Of a DNA stretch of 64,000 nt, positions 28,435-36,335 are shown one piece after another; positions within the stretch are counted from its first letter, which is position 1, and every line of letters starts with the position of its first letter. Position numbers and translations under genes: made by a program. The DNA is from DASQYE01 sp035940775. GTDB taxonomy: Bacteria; Acidobacteriota; Blastocatellia; Pyrinomonadales; Pyrinomonadaceae. The DNA lies in assembly GCA_035940775.1 (NCBI GenBank), contig DASZEN010000058.1:1-64000 (forward strand). Direction: 5' to 3'. The notes beneath the pieces were generated by a model. It was not told the DNA's origin, searched no databases, and saw only the letters and a list, made by a program, of their open reading frames with translations.

Positions 28435-28791
28435 TCAAGCCGGGACCGAATCCTTATTGCTCAACTCCTGCTGCCGGTCGAGCAGGTGGAGTTTAAATTC
28501 TCCGCGCAGCCGTTCGAGTCCGGCAAATGCCTGCGCCCGATCCATCTCGGCGGCCGATAACTTGCGCTCCAGCTCCTGATACCTCGGATTTGCAGCCAGG
28601 GCGAGCTTGATGGCCGCGCTTCTGGCCGTCTCGTTGGAATAAAGCGGTCTCGCATTCTCATCCTTGGCGTTTAGGATCTCAAGGGTCGCGGCGCTCTGCT
28701 TCAAATCCATCTGATTGCGTAAATCGGCTATTTCACGATTTTTCGCCGCGATTGTCAAAGAGACAGCTTCAATACGCTCCGGATAATCCAA
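28435..28791 (-). CDS. Small helical protein upstream of rpoD, unknown function
   Basis: I place the start at TTG 28791 because GAGGAGGG lies 11 bases before it and no ATG is available in the conserved part; this gives 118 aa. The chain is predicted almost fully helical with heptad-like stretches (KNREIADLRNQMDLKQSAAT and AAEMDRAQAFAGLERLRGEF). The middle, ENARPLYSNETARSAAIKLA, reads like a conserved surface motif. No domain is recognised. Codirectional with rpoD, so probably cotranscribed. Confidence 0.6.
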   Translation of the reverse strand: MDYPERIEAVSLTIAAKNREIADLRNQMDLKQSAATLEILNAKDENARPLYSNETARSAAIKLALAANPRYQELERKLSAAEMDRAQAFAGLERLRGEFKLHLLDRQQELSNKDSVPA

Positions 28792-29281
28792 TGTTTCAAA
28801 ACCCTCCTCGGAAACTTTCCTTATTACCGCCAAAATGTTTCGATTTAATGTCGCCCGCTCACCTTTGAACCATAAAGAACTGAAATTACTACGCTTATTT
28901 GATGCGGGGAAGCCCCTTCGGGTTCGTCGCGAGGGATAAAAGAGACGTGTCCGGGCCCGGTTCGGGCACCACAGAGAGATGTCTGCTCGGGGGAAGCGGT
29001 TGCTTGGGAGCGCGCCCACCAGTCGATGCGCCAAAAGGCGCGGATTTCAAGCCAACGGCGCGACGAATCGAGCCCCCTTCTCCCTACTGTCTCGTAACAC
29101 ACCTGCGGATTTCCTTCGGACGGGTTATGCAAGGCGCAGGGCAACGGTTAGAATGGGCTCTCCCCTGTAAAGGCGCGGGCAGGAGCGAATCGCTGCCGTC
29201 ACCTGACTGGTGGCCTCAAAAAGCGGCGTGGTTTCAACTTTTGAGCATCGACTGGAAAAAGGACTGTTGGGGCGACGCGGA
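28792..29281. other. Intergenic region holding a structured RNA candidate
   Basis: 490 bases between the divergent rpoD-side gene and recQ. Apart from the candidate RNA at 28918-29073, GGCAG...CTGCC near 29180 could form a short hairpin. No ORF here has a plausible ribosome site. Confidence 0.5.
28918..29073. ncRNA. Structured RNA candidate, 6S-like layout
   Basis: GGTTCGTCGCG (about 28920) and CGCGACGAATC (about 29062) pair over 11 bases with one mismatch, closing a domain of about 155 bases. Inside, GCCCG-GTT-CGGGC, GCGCC-AAAA-GGCGC, and GGTTGCTTGG with TCAAGCCAAC form nested stems. A long closing stem, a large internal loop and a GC-rich terminal arm fit 6S RNA in size and shape, but strand and identity are not proven; it could also be a leader element of recQ. 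Confidence 0.35.
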
Positions 29282-30958
29282 ATGGCTAAATCGAAGAAGT
29301 TCCCGGAAATACGGCGCACGATGCGCGATGTGTTCGGCATCGCGCGCCTCAGACCGGGCCAGGAAGAGGTCATCCGCTCCGTCATGAGCGGCCGCAATAC
29401 TCTGGCCATTATGCCGACGGGCGCGGGCAAATCCCTTTGCTATCAACTTCCGGCGCTGCATCTGGAAGGAACCACCGTGATCGTCTCGCCGCTCATCTCC
29501 CTGATGAAGGATCAGGTTGATAAGCTGGACGACCGAGGGCTGGACGTATCGCAGGTCAACAGTGCTCTCACGGAGCGCGAGCGACAGGAAAGCCTCGAAC
29601 AGATCAAAGGTGAACGCAGCGAGTTCGTCTTCACGACCCCCGAACGTCTCACAGACCAGAGCTTTCTGGACACCCTGAGCCATAACAAGATCGATTTCGT
29701 GGTCATTGACGAGGCCCACTGCATCTCGGAATGGGGACACGATTTTCGCCCCTCATTTCTGGCGCTCGGCGCTGCCATCAAGGCGCTCGGCGCGCCGCCC
29801 GTGCTCGCCCTGACGGCGACGGCGACGCCCGAGGTCGTCCTCGATATCGAGAAACAGCTCAACGTCGGCCCCTTGCGCGTAATCAATACGGGGATATACA
29901 GGCCCAACCTGAGCTACGAGGTGCTGCGCGTGACGAACGAGCTGGAAAAGCGCAGGGAACTGATACGCCTGCTCACAGAGATCGAGGGCGCGGGGATTAT
30001 CTACGCCGCCACGGTCAAAACGGTCGAAGCCCTCTCGGAATTTTTCGAGGGGTTCGACTTTCGCGTGGAGAAGTATCACGGCAAGCTCGGCCCGCGCGAG
30101 AGAAAAGAGAATCAGGAGCGCTTTATGGCGGGCGAATTGAAGGCCATCATCGCCACCAACGCTTTCGGCATGGGCATAGATAAGCCGGACATACGTTTCG
30201 TCATTCACTACCAGATGCCCGGCTCGCTCGAAGCCTATTATCAGGAATCGGGCCGCGCCGGGCGTGACGGGCTGGCGGCGCGCTGCATACTCTTTTACCA
30301 GTTGGACGACCGCCGGACGCAGTTGTTCTTTCTGGGCGGTCGCTATCCTAAATTCGACGACGTGATGGCCGTCTGCGATGCGCTCCGGCGTCTCAGGGCC
30401 GATGAGCAGCCCGTTCGTCTGGTGGCGCTTCAGGAAACGGTCAAGCAAGTCGCCCGCACGAAAGTTCGCGTCATTCTCTCGATGCTGAAAGATATGGGAG
30501 TGGTCGGCGAAGGGCGCGGCGCGCTCTTCCGGCTTCTAAAAAGCGATCTCGGCCGCGAAGAGATCGAAAGGATTTCCGCGCAGTGCCAGGAAAGGGGCGA
30601 GAAGGACAGAGAAAAGCTTGAAAGGATGATGCTCTACGGGCAGAGCGCCGCCTGCCGCTGGCACTTGCTGCACCAGTATTTCGATGAGGAGTGGGAAGAC
30701 GGCAACTGCGGCAACTGCGACAACTGCCTGCACCCGCTCGAAGAACAATTCGGAGTTCCGACGCTCGCGCAGCCCGCTACGGCCCCGAGCGCCGTCGCCG
30801 CAAGCGAAGAGGAACAGGCCGTCGAAGTTTTGAAGGGTGACCGCGTCGCCGTCAAGAAGTACGGAGAAGGACTGGTGGAATCCGTGGACGACGATAAGGT
30901 AAAAATATCTTTCCCTGACGGCGAGACCAGAACCTTCAAGAAAGATTTTCTGGCTTGA
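29282..30958 (+). CDS. recQ: RecQ-type ATP-dependent DNA helicase
   Basis: SF2 3'-5' DNA helicase for recombination repair, 558 aa from the ATG at 29282 (the frame is open 72 bases upstream). Motif 0/I: LRPGQEEVIRSVMSG and MPTGAGKSLCYQLPAL; DEAH box: VIDEAHCISEWGHDFRPSF; motif III: LALTATATPEV; motif VI: QESGRAGRDGLAARC. The zinc-binding domain is present (Cys in AACRWHLLHQYF and GNCGNCDNC). There is no HRDC domain; instead the last 40 residues form a small beta module (VAVKKYGEGLVESVDDDKVK) like DUF3553. This domain set recalls shorter RecQ forms. Confidence 0.95.
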   Translation: MAKSKKFPEIRRTMRDVFGIARLRPGQEEVIRSVMSGRNTLAIMPTGAGKSLCYQLPALHLEGTTVIVSPLISLMKDQVDKLDDRGLDVSQVNSALTERERQESLEQIKGERSEFVFTTPERLTDQSFLDTLSHNKIDFVVIDEAHCISEWGHDFRPSFLALGAAIKALGAPPVLALTATATPEVVLDIEKQLNVGPLRVINTGIYRPNLSYEVLRVTNELEKRRELIRLLTEIEGAGIIYAATVKTVEALSEFFEGFDFRVEKYHGKLGPRERKENQERFMAGELKAIIATNAFGMGIDKPDIRFVIHYQMPGSLEAYYQESGRAGRDGLAARCILFYQLDDRRTQLFFLGGRYPKFDDVMAVCDALRRLRADEQPVRLVALQETVKQVARTKVRVILSMLKDMGVVGEGRGALFRLLKSDLGREEIERISAQCQERGEKDREKLERMMLYGQSAACRWHLLHQYFDEEWEDGNCGNCDNCLHPLEEQFGVPTLAQPATAPSAVAASEEEQAVEVLKGDRVAVKKYGEGLVESVDDDKVKISFPDGETRTFKKDFLA

Positions 30959-31081
30959 TCGACGGGATCACGCGCTCTGCCGTTTCAATCGAATCCCTTC
31001 ACCATCGGACAGCGCCGGAGCGAATCGAAGCGTTCAGACCGGAGCAACAACACACACACTCTCCAACTGTGAATCGCCCGC

Positions 31082-32104
31082 TCAGTCAAAGAGCGCGCCC
31101 TGATTGCTCGGGCGACGAAAAGTGCCGGGCTTATCGTCTTCCATATATCGCTGGCTGTTGAAGCCCAGTCGCCTGCAATGCAGCTTGAAGAGTTGCTCGA
31201 CCATCTTCCACTGCTCGCTCGTGCCCTTCATGCGCGCGCCGAACTCGCTTGAGTTGAGTCTTCCCTCGCGCTCCTCACGTATGTGATTGAGAATGCGTTC
31301 GGCACGCGTGGGAAGCCTCTCTCTGAGCCGTTGTTCAAAGTAGGGCGCGACGCTGCCCGGCAGGCGAAGCATGGTCATCCAGGCCGTTTCGGCCCCGGCC
31401 TCGCGCGCACGCTTCAGAAGCTCCGGGATGTGCGAATCATTAAGGCCCGGTGCCATCGGCGCTAATCCGATCCCCGTCTTGATGCCCGCTTGTGATAGCT
31501 CCGCCATGGCGCGAAATCGCGCTTCGGGCGACGGCGCGAAGGGTTCCAAAGCGCGCGCCGTCTCCGCGTCCCTGAAAGGGATTGTGAAGAAGACGGAGCA
31601 GGCCGCATCCCGGGCCAATTCCCTTAGAAGCTCGCGGTCACGGCGCACCAACGCCGATTTCGTGACGATGCTGACGGGCTGACGAAATTCCAGACAAACT
31701 TCCAGACACCTGCGCGTCAAACGGTAATGCGCCTCGAGCGGGAGATAGGGGTCGGAGGTGAAGGAAAATACAAGCTCCTGGCCGCGCCAGGAGGGCCGCA
31801 TCAGCTCCGCTCTGAGAAGCAGGGGCGCACGCACTTTGGCGACGATCTTACGCTCGAAATCGGTGCCCGCCCCGAACCCGAGGTACTCGTGCGTCGGCCT
31901 CGAAAAGCAGTAGGTACAGGCGTGCGTGCAGCCGCGATAACAGTTGACGGAGTATTCAAAGCCAACGTCCGGGCTCTTATTGTGCGTGATGATCGAGCGC
32001 GTCGCCGTCTCTTCAAAGACTTCGAGCCGGGCCTCGGGCGGCTCGCCGATCCACTCAACGTCCGTGTGCAGCCACGGGTTTGGAGGGTTCTCTACGTAGC
32101 GCAT
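31082..32104 (-). CDS. Radical SAM protein, PA0069/SplB-like
   Basis: A 340-residue radical SAM enzyme. The cluster motif is GCTHACTYCFSR (CX3CX2C) near residue 63, preceded by GFEYSVNCYRG; later segments ELVFSFTSDPYLPLEAHY and VSIVTKSALVRRD match the PA0069-type family related to spore photoproduct lyase. Reaction unknown. It is the last gene of a four-gene minus-strand set with small cysteine-rich proteins, starting 20 bases after the previous stop. Confidence 0.9.
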   Translation of the reverse strand: MRYVENPPNPWLHTDVEWIGEPPEARLEVFEETATRSIITHNKSPDVGFEYSVNCYRGCTHACTYCFSRPTHEYLGFGAGTDFERKIVAKVRAPLLLRAELMRPSWRGQELVFSFTSDPYLPLEAHYRLTRRCLEVCLEFRQPVSIVTKSALVRRDRELLRELARDAACSVFFTIPFRDAETARALEPFAPSPEARFRAMAELSQAGIKTGIGLAPMAPGLNDSHIPELLKRAREAGAETAWMTMLRLPGSVAPYFEQRLRERLPTRAERILNHIREEREGRLNSSEFGARMKGTSEQWKMVEQLFKLHCRRLGFNSQRYMEDDKPGTFRRPSNQGALFD

Positions 32105-32124
32105 AAACGAGCACTCGGAAAGAC

Positions 32125-32406
32125 TCAGCCTCTTGCGGCCTGATCCAATAGCTCAACCTGGCCGTCGACGACGCGCGCTAAATATCGCCCGTCGCGCATG
32201 GCCCAGGCGACGGCGTGGCCGCGCTGGGCCAACGCTGCCCATTCGCTGCTCTTGCGCGGATTCTGCTCTACAAGCACGGCGTCACCCGCCAGCTTGACGT
32301 AGCGCAGGCCCGAGTGCTTGAAGCGCCGGACGGCCCGCGTGCTGCCGTTGCCGAACAGCTTCTCGAACGCTTCCAGGATAACGACGGGAGTCAGTTGATC
32401 TTCCAT
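32125..32406 (-). CDS. Small protein of unknown function
   Basis: 93 aa from the ATG at 32406, which has AAGGAG nine bases upstream. An alternative start at 32463 overlaps the previous stop as TGATG and would give 112 aa by translational coupling. The sequence (LEAFEKLFGNGSTRAVRRFK, YVKLAGDAVLVEQNPRKSSE, WAMRDGRYLARVVDG) suggests a compact alpha/beta fold, with no motif I recognise. Between a zinc-ribbon gene and the radical SAM gene. Confidence 0.65.
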   Translation of the reverse strand: MEDQLTPVVILEAFEKLFGNGSTRAVRRFKHSGLRYVKLAGDAVLVEQNPRKSSEWAALAQRGHAVAWAMRDGRYLARVVDGQVELLDQAARG

Positions 32407-32462
32407 AAAGCTCTTCTCCTTGACGCCACGCCTCATCGCGCGTCGCTCGCGCTCGTCCGCCA

Positions 32463-32651
32463 TCAAGCGGCCTTGCGCTTTGAAAGCGGAGCGCGCCTTG
32501 ATTGCAGACCCAGGCGCTCGCGCAAACCCGGACAGGCCGCAAGCTCCCGCTCCGGAATACAGTGCGCGCAGACCCAGCGCCCGTCGGCGTCGCGCATGTG
32601 CAGGCGCTCTGCCGTCTTGCGGCATGCCTCGCATTTGAAATCCTTACTCAT
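32463..32651 (-). CDS. Small zinc-ribbon protein
   Basis: 62 aa. Two CxxC pairs, FKCEACRKTA and WVCAHCIPE, make a probable zinc ribbon, followed by a basic tail (LQSRRAPLSKRKAA) that could contact nucleic acid. AAAGGGG lies upstream of the ATG at 32651. Codirectional with the SWIM gene (23 bases before) and the next gene (1-base overlap if its longer start is used). Confidence 0.7.
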   Translation of the reverse strand: MSKDFKCEACRKTAERLHMRDADGRWVCAHCIPERELAACPGLRERLGLQSRRAPLSKRKAA

Positions 32652-32674
32652 CGCTTAACATCCCCTTTCTTCGC

Positions 32675-32980
32675 TCAAGCCACGCGCGCACTTTGCCGCA
32701 CCGGGTCATACTCGTGTGCCAGATACCAGCGCGCTATGAACTTGAGCACCGCCGAGACGTGCTTGCATTCAAAGCCCGGTTCGGCGTTGCCTCGATAGAT
32801 AAAGTCTGCGCAGGTGCAGGCCAGGTGTTTCGTCTCAGGGTCGCGGAACAGGTGGTAATCACGCTCGCCGCCCGTCTCCGAGCGGGCGATCCACCCGTAG
32901 GGCTCCGCCTCGAAGACCCTGATCCTTTCGGAGCGCGCCGCACGCTGCTCAGCCGCCGTAAAAACGTGTACTTTGCCCAT
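32675..32980 (-). CDS. SWIM zinc-finger protein
   Basis: 101 aa from the ATG at 32980 (AAGAGAG upstream); an in-frame ATG at 33007 sits almost on the predicted transcription start. The motif CTCADFIYRGNAEPGFECKH is a CxC...CxH SWIM finger, found in proteins that bind DNA or partner proteins. The upstream part (ERIRVFEAEPYGWIARSETG) is a small beta region. First gene of the minus-strand set and divergent from ssb. Confidence 0.8.
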   Translation of the reverse strand: MGKVHVFTAAEQRAARSERIRVFEAEPYGWIARSETGGERDYHLFRDPETKHLACTCADFIYRGNAEPGFECKHVSAVLKFIARWYLAHEYDPVRQSARVA

Positions 32981-33014
32981 CTCTCTCTTTTTAACCCCCG
33001 TTTTCATGCCGTGC

Positions 33015-33020
33015 ATTATA
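33015..33020 (-). promoter_or_regulatory. Sigma-70 -10 box upstream of the SWIM gene
   Basis: A consensus TATAAT on the minus strand, 17 bases downstream of TGGCAC. Transcription would start close to base 33007, so the ATG at 32980 with its own ribosome site is the likelier start. Confidence 0.5.
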
Positions 33021-33256
33021 GCATGTTTTGTGCGCGTGTGCCACAATGTTTCACGGGTGAAACAAAGGCTGCGGGGCGCCGTACACAGCGCCTGCTCTTC
33101 GGGCCAGCGGGGAATCTCTAAGGCGTCTATACACTTGCTACTGCGTATGATACACTGTCCCACGTTTGCAACACACGCGGACACTCCGCTGTCGGGAGCG
33201 CCGTTTTGTAGTCTCGGCAAGCAGACAGAGCCTATCTGAGAGTGAGGATCAAAGAG

Positions 33257-33718
33257 ATGTCGTTTAATAAGATCATCGTCGTCGGCAACCTGGGGCGCGA
33301 CCCCGAGATGAGGTACACGCCGCAGGGCACGCCCGTCTGTACCTTCTCTATTGCCAGTAACGAGCGGCGCAAAAACGGCGCGGGCGAGCAACAGGACATC
33401 ACCACCTGGTTCAGGGTGACGGTCTGGGGCAAGCAGGCGGAGACGGTCTCGAAGTATTTGTCCAAAGGCCGGAGCGTTTACGTGGAGGGACGCCTGCACG
33501 TCGAAGATTGGACGGACAAGGACGGCAAGCCGCGCTACACGCTTGAGGTCAACGCCAGCGACGTGCATTTCATAGACAGCGCAAACGGCGCAGACCGCGA
33601 AGGCATTCCCGTGCGGGCGCACGACCAGGCGAGGAATCAAAATCCTATGCGGCCCGCCGGAGGCAGGATTTCGTCGCCGCCGCCTTCGACCGCCGACGAA
33701 GACTCGATTCCGTTTTAA
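33257..33718 (+). CDS. ssb: Single-stranded DNA-binding protein
   Basis: 153 aa; binds and protects ssDNA in replication and repair. The OB fold is complete: FNKIIVVGNLGRDPEMRYTP, VCTFSIASNERRKN, TTWFRVTVWGKQAETVSKYL and GRSVYVEGRLHVEDW. The disordered tail ends in the acidic tip TADEDSIPF, the SSB partner-binding peptide. Start at ATG 33257 with GAGGATCAAAGAG upstream. It opens a plus-strand run of DNA-processing genes, which may mean this is a second, competence-linked SSB rather than the only one. Confidence 0.95.
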   Translation: MSFNKIIVVGNLGRDPEMRYTPQGTPVCTFSIASNERRKNGAGEQQDITTWFRVTVWGKQAETVSKYLSKGRSVYVEGRLHVEDWTDKDGKPRYTLEVNASDVHFIDSANGADREGIPVRAHDQARNQNPMRPAGGRISSPPPSTADEDSIPF

Positions 33719-33766
33719 GTCTCAGGCAGAGAGCGCGCAAAAGCGCACGACGCGTAGTGTGAGTAT

Positions 33767-34813
33767 ATGAGCGAAGAGTTAATCCCTGAGTTGAACCGCA
33801 TGACGAGCATGCCCGCGCCCGTTGATCGCTCGCAGTTCATGCCCGCGATGTCTATAGAACTGGCGGTCGAGCGCTACAATACGATCACGGAATTTGTGAG
33901 CCGCGTACTGCGCAGAGATGTCGATTACGGGATGATTCCGGGCACGGACAAGTTGACATTGCTCAAGCCCGGAGCCGAAAAGCTGACGACCTTCTTCGGA
34001 TTGAGCACGCGCTTTCAGCTTATCGAGCGAATCGAGGACTGGACGGGCGAAGACTATAACGGCGAGCCCTTCTTCTATTACTTGTATCGCTGCCAGCTCT
34101 ATCGCGGCGACCTTCTGGTTGCCGAAGCCGACGGCTCATGCAATTCTCGCGAGACAAAATATCGCTACCGCGAGGCGCAGCGCACGTGCCCGGAATGCGG
34201 GCAGGCGGCCATCATAAAGGGCAAAGAGGAATATGGCGGCGGCTGGCTCTGCTTCAGGAAGAAGGGGGGCTGCGGCGCGAAATTTCCAGTCGGCGACGCT
34301 GTTATCGAAAGCCAGCAGACGGGGCGCGTCGCCAACGCGGAGATCGCCGATCAGGTCAACACGATTCAGAAAATGGGGCAGAAGCGCTCTCTGATCGCAG
34401 CGACTCTGCTCGCCGTTAACGCTTCGGAGTTCTTCACGCAGGATGTCGAAGATTTCATAAACACGGCTTCCGCCGCGCCGTCGCCGTCATACCCGCAGCA
34501 GCAGCAGCAGCAAGCGCCTCCTGCCTCGCAGGCCCATGATGATCCGCCCGCGAGGGTTTCCGTCGTCGCCGGTAGTAGAAAGTTTTCGACGGACGCCGGA
34601 GGAGGCGCGCCCCTCGGTTCAAACGTCGAAGATGAGAATCTTCGCGGCGAGATAGTTGCCGCGTGCCGCTCTCTAGGCAAGACGGAAGAACAGCTCGTCG
34701 ACTGGCTTGGGAAGAAATATCAGGCGGACAGCATAGATGGCCTGACCCCTGTGCAGAAGCGCGAGGTGCTTTCGTTTTTGCGCCAGAAGATCGCGCAGCA
34801 GCGTGCCGCGTAA
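33767..34813 (+). CDS. Zinc-ribbon protein of unknown function in DNA-processing operon
   Basis: 348 aa, no family I can name. Residues 25-110 (SIELAVERYNTITEFVSRVL, DVDYGMIPGTDKLTLLKPGA) are a well-ordered alpha/beta part. A Cys4 zinc ribbon is inserted in it (RTCPECGQ and LCFRKKGGCGAKF). After QVNTIQKMGQKRSLIAATLL comes a linker with six Gln in a row (CAG repeat), and the C-terminal 60 residues are helical (CRSLGKTEEQLVDWLGKKY). It follows ssb by 48 bases. The pattern of a compact core plus flexible tail beside ssb recalls phage-type annealing or replication accessory proteins, which is inference only. Confidence 0.8.
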   Translation: MSEELIPELNRMTSMPAPVDRSQFMPAMSIELAVERYNTITEFVSRVLRRDVDYGMIPGTDKLTLLKPGAEKLTTFFGLSTRFQLIERIEDWTGEDYNGEPFFYYLYRCQLYRGDLLVAEADGSCNSRETKYRYREAQRTCPECGQAAIIKGKEEYGGGWLCFRKKGGCGAKFPVGDAVIESQQTGRVANAEIADQVNTIQKMGQKRSLIAATLLAVNASEFFTQDVEDFINTASAAPSPSYPQQQQQQAPPASQAHDDPPARVSVVAGSRKFSTDAGGGAPLGSNVEDENLRGEIVAACRSLGKTEEQLVDWLGKKYQADSIDGLTPVQKREVLSFLRQKIAQQRAA

Positions 34814-34910
34814 GGGACGAGGAAGCGCCGGGCCCGCGCGGGCATCGCAGAGGCTCGCTTCTCCGGTCGGCTCGAAGTCCGGGGCGGGCTTGAGGTAAGC
34901 TCTATTCGAG

Positions 34911-36332
34911 ATGAGTTCCACAGAGTTTGTACTGCGGTTCGATTCCGGGACGCTGGTGCTCGACGGAGCCGGGCGCGACGGGGCCGTCCCGGCGGCGTTT
35001 CGCTGGGACGAGAGAGTAATGCGCTGGCGCGCTCCGGCCTGGGCCTATCGAAACGTCGTCAGAGACTTGATTCGCGGGCAGACGCCCTACGAAGATCGCG
35101 CGCGCGCTTATCAGCAGTTCGACTTTCCGACAAAGCTACTGGTCGAGCCGCGCCCCTACCAGCAGCAGTCGATTGACGAATGGCGGCGGCACAATCGCTG
35201 CGGCGTGGTCATCCTTCCTACGGGTGCTGGCAAGAGCCTGGTCGCGCAGATGGCTATCGAGCAGACGAAGCGCTCCACGCTGATCGTCGTCCCGACCATA
35301 GACCTCATGAACCAGTGGTACGATCTGCTGCTCTCCTGCTTTCAGGCAGAGGTGGGCCTGATCGGCGGCGGCTACTACGAAACGGGAGCGCTGACGGTGA
35401 CGACCTACGCCTCGGCGTTTCGTTTTATGGAACGGCTCGGCAATCAATTCGGACTGATTATCTTCGACGAGTGCCATCACTTGCCGAGCAGCATCTATCG
35501 CTATGCGGCCGAGATGGCGATTGCGCCTTTCCGGCTCGGGCTGACGGCGACGCCCGAGCGCACGGACGGCGCCGATAGCAGCCTTGAGAGGTTGATCGGC
35601 CCCATAGTTTACAGGCGCGAGGCGCACGAATTAGCCGGAGAGTATCTGGCGGATTACAGCGTCGTCCGCATCAACGTCCGCCTCAGTCCCGAAGAGCGAG
35701 AGCTTTACGAAGCGGAGCGCGCCATCTTTCGCCGCTTTCTACAGGAGAAGAGGATCGACCTCGGGAGCTTGCGCGGGTGGCAGATGTTCATCGCCGCGAG
35801 CGCGCGCAGCGAAGCGGGCCGCCGCGCCATGCTCGCCTATCGCGAATCGAAACGCATCGCGCTCGGCACGGACGCCAAGCTCAGAGTGCTCTCGCAACTG
35901 CTCTCGCGTCATAAGACGGATCGGACGTTGATCTTCACGGCCGAGAATGAGATGGTCTATCGCATCTCGGAACAGTTTCTGATTCCCGCGATCACGCACG
36001 AGACGGGCATAAAGGAGCGTCGCCAGTGGCTCGAAGCTTTCAACCAGGGCGAGGTGCTGGCGCTCGCCACTTCAAAAGTGCTCAACGAGGGCGTCAACAT
36101 CCCTGAAGCTTCGGTCGCCATCGTTCTTTCCGGCTCAGGCTCTTCGCGCGAGCACGTCCAGCGATTGGGCCGCATCCTGCGCAAGCATCCGGGCAAAGAG
36201 GCGATCCTCTATGAAGTGATCGCCAGTGAGACGACCGAGGAGAATATCAGCAGGCGCAGGAGCGACGTGGGACAGTTTCGAGAGGCGCGGCACGAGACGG
36301 AAGAGCAGAGCCGTGCGCGCCGATTCATTTAA
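34911..36332 (+). CDS. XPB/Ssl2-like DEAD/H DNA helicase
   Basis: 473-residue SF2 helicase. An N-terminal damage-recognition-like part (LRFDSGTLVLDGAGRDGAVP, MRWRAPAWAYR) precedes the motor: RPYQQQSIDEW (Q-like), ILPTGAGKSLVAQMA (I), FDECHHLPSS (II, DECH), LTATPERTDG (III) and VQRLGRILRKHPGKEA (VI). The layout matches archaeal and bacterial XPB. Its stop is three bases before the start of a Bax1-like gene, the known XPB nuclease partner in archaea, so the two probably form one complex. Confidence 0.93.
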   Translation: MSSTEFVLRFDSGTLVLDGAGRDGAVPAAFRWDERVMRWRAPAWAYRNVVRDLIRGQTPYEDRARAYQQFDFPTKLLVEPRPYQQQSIDEWRRHNRCGVVILPTGAGKSLVAQMAIEQTKRSTLIVVPTIDLMNQWYDLLLSCFQAEVGLIGGGYYETGALTVTTYASAFRFMERLGNQFGLIIFDECHHLPSSIYRYAAEMAIAPFRLGLTATPERTDGADSSLERLIGPIVYRREAHELAGEYLADYSVVRINVRLSPEERELYEAERAIFRRFLQEKRIDLGSLRGWQMFIAASARSEAGRRAMLAYRESKRIALGTDAKLRVLSQLLSRHKTDRTLIFTAENEMVYRISEQFLIPAITHETGIKERRQWLEAFNQGEVLALATSKVLNEGVNIPEASVAIVLSGSGSSREHVQRLGRILRKHPGKEAILYEVIASETTEENISRRRSDVGQFREARHETEEQSRARRFI

Positions 36333-36335
36333 GAT

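Noticed and set aside
28364..29281. tRNA or tmRNA gene near rpoD
   Set aside because: No cloverleaf with T-arm GGTTCGAATC and CCA end could be formed; only the nested stems of the candidate RNA are seen.
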